A stretch of DNA of 64,000 bases from Caulochytrium protostelioides (lineage: Eukaryota > Chytridiomycota > Caulochytriomycetes > Caulochytriales > Caulochytriaceae): positions 1-64,000 of the forward strand of contig ML014169.1 in the NCBI GenBank assembly GCA_003615045.1, given 5' to 3'. Shown one piece after another: positions 14,343 to 23,247 of this stretch. Under the pieces are notes generated by a model. The model was not told the DNA's origin. It searched no databases and saw nothing but the letters and a program-made list of their open reading frames with translations. A program made the position numbers and the translations under genes. How positions within the stretch are numbered: the stretch's first letter is position 1; each line of letters starts with the position of its first letter.

Positions 14343-16235
14343 AGCGGGAGGGGGATCTGCTCGACGGCACCACGATCGTGCTCCTTCCTGGGGGTCCGCG
14401 CGCAGCGAGCCGAATCGAATCCGCTTCCCTTCATTTTCCTTTTCTCTATCAGCTATGTTTTCTAGTCGTTCCCGCACGGTCGGCTGCGAGCACCGCTCGA
14501 CAGCGCTGGCGCTGCCAGCCGCCGGAGCCAACGAGCGCGCCAGGCGGCGCGCTCAACGGCCGTCATCATGCCGCGTTGAGAAGCATTGCCCAAGGGACGT
14601 TCGCTCACGAGTCGGCGATCCCGTGATCGTCATCGTCGATGAGCATCCAATCTTTTTTTGGTCGTGTTGTAGCCTACGCAGAAAGCGCGCTTCAGGCGCG
14701 CCTCACGGCGATCCACGGGTCTCCGGTCTCTAGCTTCACTCACGCTACGACCGCTTCCTTGTCTCACACTGATGGGCCGTCTGGCCGGCATCGGCCTGGC
14801 GCATCGGCTTCCCATGTGGATTCGCCGTCTGGCTTGTTGATGCTTTCCTCTTTTTCTTTTATCTTTTTGTCTGTTTTTGGCGTGGGTCGCCTTCGTGGAA
14901 GGACGCGACGGGACGGACGGGGAGGCTCGAGGTTTCCCCCAAGGCATCGGCGTCATTCTTGACACCCACGGTGACGATGCCGAGAACGCGGGCCCATCCC
15001 GCGCATCACAGGCCATCGACATCATTTGAGTGCCTCGACGATGCCCCTCCGGGCGCGGCCCCCGGCCCGACTCGCACTGCTCGCATCACGGGGCAGCGTG
15101 GGTCCGCGGGCAAGCTCGGAGAAAGGCCCATCCGCGTGAGCACTACGGCCTTGAAGGGCGACGCGTCAGCGCCGTCCATCCGGCCGCGTCGTGGTGGGCG
15201 GACGGCTAGGCATCGTCGTGACGGCGCCCGTCCATCGCCGCCCACGACGAGGCCGAGGCCGTCCAAGGCCGCTCAGGCCGCTCGCCGGCGTTCGTGGTCT
15301 CGGCGCATCGCGCGTCAGCCTGCGAGCGCGGGACGCGGCGCCTGCGCCCTTGCATCGCATGCATGCACGCGCACGCGCATGCGATGCAGCCCAAGCCCCG
15401 GCGCCACCGCTTTCCTGGCGCCCGGTGCAGGGACGTCGGTCAAGGGGTCCCGCGGCCACCCAGGAGCGACCACGAACAAAGGAAAGAAAGAGACAAAGGC
15501 AGACCGTGCCGAGCGGCACCCGCACGACGCGGGACGCGGCCGCGCTGTGGCGGCGGCCCGGTCGATGCGACGGACCGGGGGCTGAGGCATGACTCGCAAC
15601 ACGCGGCACGACGTCGGCGTCGGACCCAACGCGATTCGGCCTATCGCTGTCGGTGTTCTGCCACGGCGCCGCATCGACCGGCATCATCGTCATCTCGGCG
15701 CGCTCATCATCGGAAGCGCGGCGAGTGAGCGACGGTGGGGGCCACGGCCATGAGCCGGACCGCCCGGAGGGGTGAGCGTCCGAATGGAGCGAAGCCATGC
15801 ACGTTCGAAGATGTGATGCCGGAGAATGCGGTGAGTTGGGATGGCATGGGATGCGACGGACATCGCTGGGCATAGCCGCGCGAGCCTCCTATAAAAGAAC
15901 CCGAGACGCGCGAACGCATCGTGCCGCGCGGAGGAGTTGAGGACCACGCGCGGCGGCGCTGAGGATACCGCTCTGGACCGGGAAACCAAGGCATGAAGGG
16001 CGAATGGGTGTACTGTCGCGCCTAAGAAGACCCACCGTTGTGTGATCCGCTTCTTCAATCCCTGTCTCGACCGACACGCCTCTGTGTGCTCTGTCGCTCA
16101 CGACCTCTTTTTCCTCATCCTTCATCTTGGCTCTCTTTTTCGTTGTCCTCCGCTTCACCACTTGCTCTATACCTTTCGATTCAGATCCCTCCTCTCGTCG
16201 ACGTTTATTTTTTTTTCGCACATCAACTCGACATC
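14343..16235. other. Intergenic region / branching-enzyme promoter
   Basis: Nearly 1.9 kb without a supportable gene. Frames such as 14959-15585 are Arg/Ala/Pro-rich with no recognisable motif. The last 200 bases before the next ATG are CT-rich, as in many fungal 5' UTRs. A TATAAAAG box lies at 15890. Confidence 0.5.
15890..15897 (+). promoter_or_regulatory. TATA box upstream of branching enzyme
   Basis: TATAAAAG in otherwise GC-rich DNA, 346 bp upstream of the branching-enzyme ATG. A pyrimidine-rich stretch lies between. It fits a TATA-driven promoter with a long 5' UTR or a 5' UTR intron. Confidence 0.5.
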
Positions 16236-18444
16236 ATGCCGGGAGCCACCGCCACGACGACGGCGACGGCCTCCACGACCAGCGCCGCGGGCGGCAAGGT
16301 CGTGCGTCCTGTTGACGACATTCTCGCCGACGATCCGTACCTCAATGACTTCCGCGGCGAGCTCATGGCGCGGTACAACCGCTTCCAGGACACGCTTGCG
16401 CTGATTGAGAAGGAGGAGGGCGGCATGGACCGCTTCACCCGCGGCTACGAGCGCTTCGGCTTCAACACGGCAGCCGATGGCACCATCACCTACCGTGAGT
16501 GGGCGCCGGGCGCCGACTCGGCCTCGCTCATTGGCGAGTTCAGTAAGTGGAGCCCGTCCACACGATTGGCGCCATACTGTGACACGAACATCGATACTCA
16601 CCCTTTCCCATCGTGAATCTCTTTTTTTTTTGTGGTACGCCTAACTTTGTGCGTGAATAGACAACTGGGACCTGGCCAAGCACCCCATGAAGCGCAGCGA
16701 ATTCGGCGTCTGGGAGATCGTGCTGCCGCCAAAGAGCAAGGGCGTCACGGCGATCCCGCACAACACGCAGGTCAAGGTGAGCTTCCACCGCAACGGCGAG
16801 CGCCTCGACCGCATCCCGGCGTGGATTAACTTTGCGACGCAAGATCTGTCGGTGAGCCCTGCATACAACGGCATCTTCTGGAACCCGTCGACCCACTACA
16901 CCCGCCGCCACAAGGCCCCGCCTCGCCCCAAGACCCTGCGGATCTACGAGAGCCACGTGGGCATTGCGTCGCCGGAAGCCAAATGCGCGACGTACCCCGA
17001 GTTCACCAAGAACATTCTGCCGCGCGTGAAGGATCTCGGGTACAACGCAATCCAGCTGATGGCCATCATGGAGCACCCCTACTACGCGTCGTTCGGGTAC
17101 CAGGTGACTAACTTCTTTGCCGCCTCGAGTCGGTTCGGCACGCCCGAGCAGCTCGAAGAGCTCGTCGACACCGCCCACGGTATGGGCATCGTCGTCCTGC
17201 TCGATGTCGTCCATTCGCACGCCAGCAAGAACGTCCTCGACGGCCTGAACAACTTCGATGGGACCGACCACCTCTACTTCCACGAGGGCGGCAAGGGTTG
17301 CCACTCGCTGTGGGACTCGCGTCTCTTCAACTACGGCCACCGCGAGGTGCAGCGTTTCCTGCTCTCGAACCTCCGCTTCTGGCACGAGCGCTACGGCTTC
17401 GACGGGTACCGCTTCGACGGCGTCACGAGCATGATGTATGTCCACCACGGCATCGGCACCGGCTTTGGCGGCGGCTACCCGGACTACTTTGGCGGCAACA
17501 TCGACAACGACGCCATTCTCTACCTCCAGCTCGCGAACTACATTATGCACAAGCTGAGCCCCAGCATGGTCACGATTGCCGAGGACGTCAGCGGCATGCC
17601 TGCCTTGTGCCGCGAGGTTGCCGAGGGCGGCATCGGCTTCGACTACCGTCTGGGCATGGCTGTGCCCGACATGTGGATCAAGTATCTGAAGGAGCACTCG
17701 GATGAACAGTGGGAGATGGCGCACATCGCTCACGAGCTGTCGAACCGTCGCTGGAAGGAAAAGACGATCGCCTATTGCGAGAGCCACGACCAGGCCCTCG
17801 TCGGCGACAAGTCGATCGCGTTCTGGCTGATGGACAAGGAGATGTACACCCACATGTCGGTCATGACGGAGCTCACGCCCGTAATCGACCGCGGCCTTGC
17901 GTTGCACAAGATGATCCGTCTCGTGACGATGGGCCTGGGCGGCGAAGGCTACCTGAATTTCATGGGCAACGAGTTCGGTCACCCCGAATGGCTCGACTTC
18001 CCGCGCGCGGGCAATAACTCATCCTTCCACTACGCGCGCCGCCAGTACAACCTCGTCGAAGACGACCTGCTGCGCTACAAGTTCCTATACAACTTCGACC
18101 GCGCTATGCAGCACCTCGACATCAAGTATGGCTTTATGCAGGAGCAGCAGTGGATCTCGCTGAAGCACGACGGCGACAAGCTGCTCGTCTTTGAGCGCGG
18201 CGGCCTGCTCTGGATCTTCAACTTCCACCCGAACAACTCATACGCCGACTACAAACTCGGCACCAACATCACGGGCAATCTGAAGGTCATTCTTGACTCG
18301 GACAGCACCGAGTATGGTGGCCACGGCCGTGTCGACCCCAAGGGAACCTACACCACCCAGAAGGACCCTTGGAACGGTCGCGAACACTCTGTCTTTGTTT
18401 ACATCCCCTGCCGCACCGCGCTTGTGCTTGGTATCCCCAAGTGA
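16236..18444 (+). CDS. GBE1: 1,4-alpha-glucan (glycogen) branching enzyme, two exons
   Basis: Exons 16236-16542 and 16661-18444 encode 696 residues, the usual size of eukaryotic GBE1/Glc3. It transfers alpha-1,4 glucan segments to alpha-1,6 branch points in cytosolic glycogen synthesis. Exon 1 has the start of the CBM48 region ([17 protein letters not shown]), completed by splicing to NNWDL and then [11 protein letters not shown]. The GH13 barrel follows, with [39 protein letters not shown] (nucleophile Asp near 355), [10 protein letters not shown] (acid Glu near 409) and [12 protein letters not shown]. The C-terminal beta domain has [13 protein letters not shown]. Similarity to the human and yeast enzymes is high throughout. 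Start ATG is 16236, after a CT-rich leader; stop is TGA. Confidence 0.97.
16543..16660 (+). other. Intron of branching enzyme gene
   Basis: 118 nt, GTAAGT at the donor, CTAAC branch-point-like sequence at 16641, TAG acceptor. Splicing joins ...GGCGAGTTCA to ACAACTGG and restores the conserved G-E/D-F-N-x-W motif, so the boundaries are well supported. Confidence 0.93.
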
Positions 18445-18787
18445 ACAGACAATTTGACGATAGGAAAGTCGATTATCGACAACAGCGATGATCTTTTCTT
18501 GATGCGCTTTTTTCTTTGTTTTTCGTCCACGCGTGATCGCTCCACATCACGTCGCACCCTGTTTCACTTCCACCCATTCATTGCATGGCGCTTCGCGCAG
18601 TCTCTTTTGCATTTCTTTCTTCCGCTCTGTCTCCATCCTTCTCGCCTCATCGGTCCCTCGATCCGCGACTGGGTTTCTGCATGCGTGCGTTATTATGCGT
18701 TATGATTACTTTTTACGTGACAACGTGTGTTGAAATACATAGGCCCATTCTAACGTAACGCGAACGCCATGCCCTCTGTGATGCGCC
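18445..18787. other. 3' flank of branching enzyme
   Basis: T/C-rich, AT-richer than the neighbours. It probably holds the 3' UTR and transcription end. I see no gene. Confidence 0.45.
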
Positions 18788-19193
18788 CAGGGGTTCCCCA
18801 CGAGGGCAGTCCATGTTCGGTTTAGTGTCGGATGAGCTTGTCGACCACGAGCTGCAGTGGGGCTTGTCCGGGGATGCGACACAGCGCAGCAGACCTGACC
18901 GGCGAGGCTAGGCAGCGCCAGATGTTCAGAGCGGCATTGAGATCCCGGTTCATGAACTTGCCGTTGGTGGATTCACACCATAGAAAACCTCGGACCACGG
19001 TCCCCTTGCGCCGGCGATCAAGAGCGTGGTGCGAGCCTTCGCGGCCTCCGCGAGGATTTGCGAGAGGCGCGCCTCGTCCCGGCGCGACAGCGCCGATGTG
19101 GCCTCGCATTAAGGAATGGAAAGCTCTGTGCCCTATAGAGCTTCCTCCTTCATTTTCATTCACTTTTACTTTACCACCCGCTAGCAATTTCAT
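18788..19193 (-). pseudogene. Fanzor/TnpB-like nuclease relic, copy 1 (3' fragment)
   Basis: The minus frame 18822-19193 (123 codons) ends in a block typical of the TnpB/Fanzor C-terminus: KGTVVRGFLWCES, then MNRDLNAALNIWRCL, then a tail ending KLIRH and TAA. The catalytic-type Asp of NRD (RuvC-III) is present. Known family members read '(D/N)RDxNAAxNI' at this place, preceded by a 'VRGLLxC' half-zinc-finger. Residues upstream of KGTVV do not match the family and RuvC-I/II are missing, so this is a 5'-truncated relic just downstream of the transporter on the same strand. The 3' flank has the hairpin GGGGAACCCC at 18789-18800, shared in form with two other copies. Family assignment is by signature only. 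Confidence 0.62.
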
Positions 19194-19265
19194 TTTCCAT
19201 TCGAACGATACAATGGTGGTGTAGCGGCGATATGCGTGTTGTTGACGACGGATGCGCCGAGCGTT

Positions 19266-20561
19266 TCACATACCCATCTTACGATGCTCGGGAGGATGCG
19301 TGGATTCGTAGTCTAGATGCACAAAGGCACGGTCGACCATCGGCAACTCCTCGAGCTTCATCTGCAGCGCTTCGCCCACATCATGCGCTTCGAGCAGCGA
19401 CATTTGCGGCTCCAGAACAATATCGACCTCCACAAAAAAGTTCGAGCCCATCGTATACGCGCGGCAGGTATCGACTTTCAGCACACGGTCGTCGTGGACG
19501 CACGTGATATATGTGATGCGCTGCAGAAACGCGGCGTCCGCGCTGCGCCCGACGATCAACTTGATCTGCTCCATGGCGACGCCAACCCACGAATGCATAA
19601 TGAGCATGGCGATCACGATCCCACCGACCGGGTCGACTAAGGGATTGACGTGCTGCCCGAGGAGCGAAAAGAAGACGGCCGTCAGGTTCAGAATCACGTC
19701 GTTGCGGTGGTCGATGGCCAGGATGCTGGTACTCGGGAACATGCGCAGGTAGTGGCAATAAACAAAGAGCGCGGCCTTCAGTAAGATCGCGAACCCGATA
19801 CAGAGCAGGTTCGCGAACGAGATGACAACCGTATGCTGCTGGCCAAGCAAAGTGCGGCCGGACTCGATAATGAGCTGGAAGGAGAGCGTGGCCATTAGAC
19901 TCGCAAACACGATGATGCCCGCGGTCTCGAGTCGGGTTTTACCGACGGGATACTTGAACGGTGACTCGCGCGTGGCCGCATGGCCGGCGACCAGCAGCAC
20001 GGTGTTGCTCGCGAGGTCCATAAAAGCATCGGCCATCGTCGCGAACAGCGATAGCGAGCCGGAGGATACAGCGACCCACAGCTGCAGCATAAACAGTACA
20101 ATGTTGGCCACAACCGACGCATACATGGCTCCCCTGACCATGCCTAAGCGCGCCGTCACGTCTTCATCCACATAGTGTACCGGCGTCAAGAGCGTCCGAA
20201 TCAGTTCGTTCTGAGTTTCGTAGTACTTAACGAGTTTGCGGGACTTGGCACCCTGCCGGCGCAGCGCTTCAAGCTCATCGTCCGGCATGATGCGGGAGCG
20301 CAGATTCATGGGATCGGGCATGGAGCCGGGCGCCGTGGCGGCGTGCTCAGCGGCCGAAGGGGTATAGAAGCGCGGGCTGAGCGGCATCGCCGGCGAGACG
20401 GCGCCGCTCAAGCTGCTGTTGTCGCGTAGCGACAGGGTCGTCCCGCCATACGAGGTTGACACATGGTTCGCCCAGAGGTGACCTTGCATCAGTGGCTGCC
20501 GCGGGCTGTCGGTGCCGCTGCTCTCGCGGTCCGGCGAGGACGCGGACGTTCGGTGCGCCAT
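19266..20561 (-). CDS. Cation diffusion facilitator, Mn-type (CDF/MTP)
   Basis: A 431-residue divalent-cation/H+ antiporter. The first 110 residues are Ser/Pro-rich and cytosolic. A short basic stretch (LVKYYETQNELI) then leads to six predicted membrane helices. Helix 2 holds the metal-site motif DAFMD (about 178-182) and helix 5 holds DHRND (about 283). The DxxxD form at both sites is that of the manganese group, whereas Zn transporters have HxxxD. The cytoplasmic C-terminal domain (SLLEAHDVGEALQMKLEELP...VHLDYE) is the usual ferredoxin-like CDF dimerisation domain. It likely moves Mn into the vacuole or Golgi. ATG at 20561 and TGA at 19266. Substrate is inferred from the motif only. Confidence 0.88.
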   Translation of the reverse strand: MAHRTSASSPDRESSGTDSPRQPLMQGHLWANHVSTSYGGTTLSLRDNSSLSGAVSPAMPLSPRFYTPSAAEHAATAPGSMPDPMNLRSRIMPDDELEALRRQGAKSRKLVKYYETQNELIRTLLTPVHYVDEDVTARLGMVRGAMYASVVANIVLFMLQLWVAVSSGSLSLFATMADAFMDLASNTVLLVAGHAATRESPFKYPVGKTRLETAGIIVFASLMATLSFQLIIESGRTLLGQQHTVVISFANLLCIGFAILLKAALFVYCHYLRMFPSTSILAIDHRNDVILNLTAVFFSLLGQHVNPLVDPVGGIVIAMLIMHSWVGVAMEQIKLIVGRSADAAFLQRITYITCVHDDRVLKVDTCRAYTMGSNFFVEVDIVLEPQMSLLEAHDVGEALQMKLEELPMVDRAFVHLDYESTHPPEHRKMGM

Positions 20562-21192
20562 CGCTGGAAAGGATCGATGATCAACACTCGGCTGACGATG
20601 GAACCCCCACAGTCCGAGCCACGACGAGCGGCAAAACCGAGTAGCGAGAATCGTACCGCGTAGCAGGCCAATCAGATGCTACGTGAGGACGGACAAGGTG
20701 GGGTTCTGGTATCCAAATGTCGAGACGATACCATCGTCTTGGCACGACCCATGTTTGAACTCCGCCGCTCATTCAACAACCGCATCAGGCAAGACGCATG
20801 GGGCTCAGATGCATGAGCGAGAGTATGAAGCTCATGTCGTATCATGGAGGTCGAAATATGATCTGCGAGACAGCGCGGCCGATCGATGCGCACAGATCCC
20901 GGGCAGAGAGCGAGCGGCGTGCAGGCGGCGGGATACCGGGGCGCCTGCCGCGGTGCGGGGTTGCCGCGGGTCCGCTCGGAAGGACCCTCTGACCTCCCGA
21001 GCGCCTTCTGTTCCTGGGGGTGCGCCCCCCGAACGTTCGGCGGTTCGCGGTCATGCCCCTCAGCGTAGAGGGTCGGCGGCCTCGGGCGGAGACGCAGCAG
21101 GGCGGATGTGGCGCAGTTGATACACCATCTGCACAGCTTGAGGCGCAGTGGTGCCCGAAGGCTTTGCGCAGCAGTATCCCAACGCGACGGCC
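20562..21192. other. Intergenic region upstream of CDF gene
   Basis: Promoter side of the transporter. It also precedes the unrecognised ORF to the right. No gene is supportable. The next frame is open from 21148, but that codon is GTG. Confidence 0.45.
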
Positions 21193-21963
21193 ATGCTTCA
21201 CATCTGGCTGCATGACAAGAGCCTTGCCGATATCTCGGCGCAGCAAGACTTGCTGGCGGCCCAGCTCGCCTCGCTGGCCGGTGCCGCTGAGGGCTCGGTC
21301 CAAGCCGATCTCCGCTCACGGCTGGACTTCTACGCCCAGTTCCTGGTTGCGCTGGCTTACTGGAAAGAGATAGGGTGTGTCGGCTGGGATCCAGATCCGA
21401 CGCTGATCGCGACGGTCGCGACCCACGCTCCCAACACGACGACTCTTACGGTCGATTCTGCCTTCAAAGTCAAGAGTGCTCTTCCGCTAATGGATGCGTC
21501 GCGTTCTGCCACGACTCTAGAGGCTTCGCTTCCGCCGGAAGTCCCTTCGTCGTCACGTCTTCGTGGGTTGACGCTAGACGATGGCTCTGATTCGGACAGT
21601 CTGAACGATGCAGCGCTGACCAGGGGTCCCATGCCCGACATGCCGCCGCAGCGGCGATGCGCCCAAGGGTTGGGATCCTGGTCCCACCTCGTATCCCGAT
21701 CGCCGGCGATCTCTGCCGTAACGATGACGCCGCAGCAACCGTCGCCGTCGGCCCGTCGGCCCGTAGGTACTCTGCCGGCCGCGACGCTCAGCGCGATAAC
21801 GGTCTCGCCTCAAACGCCTGCGGCAGCGGCGGTGCCGCCGTTACGTCCCGTACAAGGCTTCGTGATGGAAGACAGCTCCTCGGAGGAGCACGACAGCGAC
21901 TTTGAAGACGTTCCCATGGCCGTCGGCCCGCTCCTCGCGACAGGAGGAGCGGTTGCTGAGTAG
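21193..21963 (+). CDS. Hypothetical protein with helical N-terminus and acidic tail
   Basis: Not recognised. 256 residues from the first ATG at 21193; the frame is open 15 codons further up to a stop. If an upstream exon exists, the acceptor could be GCGCAG at 21147. The first 60 residues look like helices (MLHIWLHDKSLADISAQQD, then RSRLDFYAQFLVALAYW). The rest is Ser/Pro-rich with two acidic clusters, DDGSDSDSLND and MEDSSSEEHDSDFEDV, which look like CK2-type phospho-sites. It stops 100 bp before the second Fanzor-like relic, and the same frame stays open beyond the TAG. It may be a real gene, a gene with an unseen first exon, or a decayed remnant. Confidence 0.45.
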   Translation: MLHIWLHDKSLADISAQQDLLAAQLASLAGAAEGSVQADLRSRLDFYAQFLVALAYWKEIGCVGWDPDPTLIATVATHAPNTTTLTVDSAFKVKSALPLMDASRSATTLEASLPPEVPSSSRLRGLTLDDGSDSDSLNDAALTRGPMPDMPPQRRCAQGLGSWSHLVSRSPAISAVTMTPQQPSPSARRPVGTLPAATLSAITVSPQTPAAAAVPPLRPVQGFVMEDSSSEEHDSDFEDVPMAVGPLLATGGAVAE

Positions 21964-22089
21964 GATGGACCATCCCGCCAGGAGGCCGGCGCGGACGCGA
22001 TAGGGTCCCGGTCAGCATCGTCAACAGCGAGCGCTGGTGGCAATGCGACGACGGCCATCGCAGTGGATGTGGCCGCCCTGCCGACCAGG

Positions 22090-22495
22090 GGCTACAGTAG
22101 GACTTGCCGGGGAACGCGGCACTGCGCCGCAGGTTTAGGATGCGACGGTCGTGCCGATGTCTCGCGCGTGCCAGGGCCGGCGCCTGTCCGACAGAGGCGC
22201 ATGGCGGTCAACCGAGTCCGCAGGACCCGGGTGTATGGCAAGACGCATATGATCTTACAACAACGCCAACGCCGGCGCTTGAAGGCCGCGGTTCCAGGTT
22301 TGCTGTGGTGGAAATCAGCAAGTTTTTGTGAACCGCGGTCTCAATCAATGCCGCGTTGAACATCCGCCGCTGTCTGGCCTTACCCGTCGGACCGATAGCG
22401 TCGTGCCGCAACCCCGGGTATGCGCCGCTGCAGCCCAAGATCGGCAAGCTCATCCGCCACTGAACCAAACTGCGTACTGCCTCTGTGGGACCCCT
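22090..22495 (+). pseudogene. Fanzor/TnpB-like nuclease relic, copy 2
   Basis: Nucleotides 22328-22495 are strikingly like copy 3 at 40.6 kb and related to copy 1. The ancestral reading VNRDLNAALNI is broken: the Asp codon has become GGT (Gly), and a CAAT duplication at 22342-22349 shifts the frame. The downstream tail KIGKLIRH and TGA (22461-22463) survives in the shifted frame. Upstream, GLLWWKSAS matches the 'RGLLWCDS' half of the zinc finger. A Cys-containing stretch near 22100-22150 (YSRTCRGTRHC) may be the remains of the first half. A GTGGGACCCC stem is in the 3' flank. It cannot encode an active nuclease. Confidence 0.6.
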
Positions 22496-23247
22496 CCTGG
22501 GACCCCTTCTGGGTACCAGGAAGGGTATGGCGTGCGCGTTGGGTCATCTCACGGGAAGGCCAGGATGCGTCTGTGCCTTTTCGTGGTGGCCAAACGAAGA
22601 GGAAAAGAAAGGCGCCGCCGACCACCGCCGCCGTTGTCTCGCAGAAGGCGGCTCACAGCGTCCTGCGGCCGTTTCCATCGGGATCGGCCTGCAGCGCGTG
22701 CCCCTCGACCGTCGCGCCCGAGCGACCGCCGGGTCCGCCACATGGGCCGGCGGCCCAAGCGAGAGGGCGCACCCGTCAGCCCCTTGCGGCGCATAACTCA
22801 GATACCCTCATGGCAGGCAGCCGCCTTCGTTCCTCGTGATCGTGCACCCCCGAGCCCCCCTTGCGGTGATCGGGATGCCGCGCGATCATCCTGGCCTACT
22901 AGAGGCTCCATTCGCGTCGCCCTCATCTGATCTCGACTCGCCGCGACTCGTATTGGACCCTTTTTCCCCCTGCCGACCACACGATTCGTTAACACACGCC
23001 GTTGTCTGCGACCTCTTCTGCGAGCGCAGACGATACCATACCGTGTCCTGGAGATCGATCCAGTGATCGATTGCGGGATCAATCGTTTCAAGTCCACGAT
23101 CCGCGACTCACAACGTTACCGGTCCCGCCTACGGATTGCGGCAAAGCTACCCGGGACTTCACTCAGCCTTAGCCTCCGTCGAGCTTCGGCCGATCAGCGA
23201 CAAATCCGGCGTCCTGTGCGGCGCCTGAGCGCCTGCTGAGGGCGGCA
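22496..23247. other. Intergenic region
   Basis: No gene supported. A direct repeat (GGGACCCCTCCT / GGGACCCCTTCT) follows the relic at 22487-22510. The part from 22900 is AT-richer and probably contains the promoter of the VPS9 gene. Confidence 0.45.
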
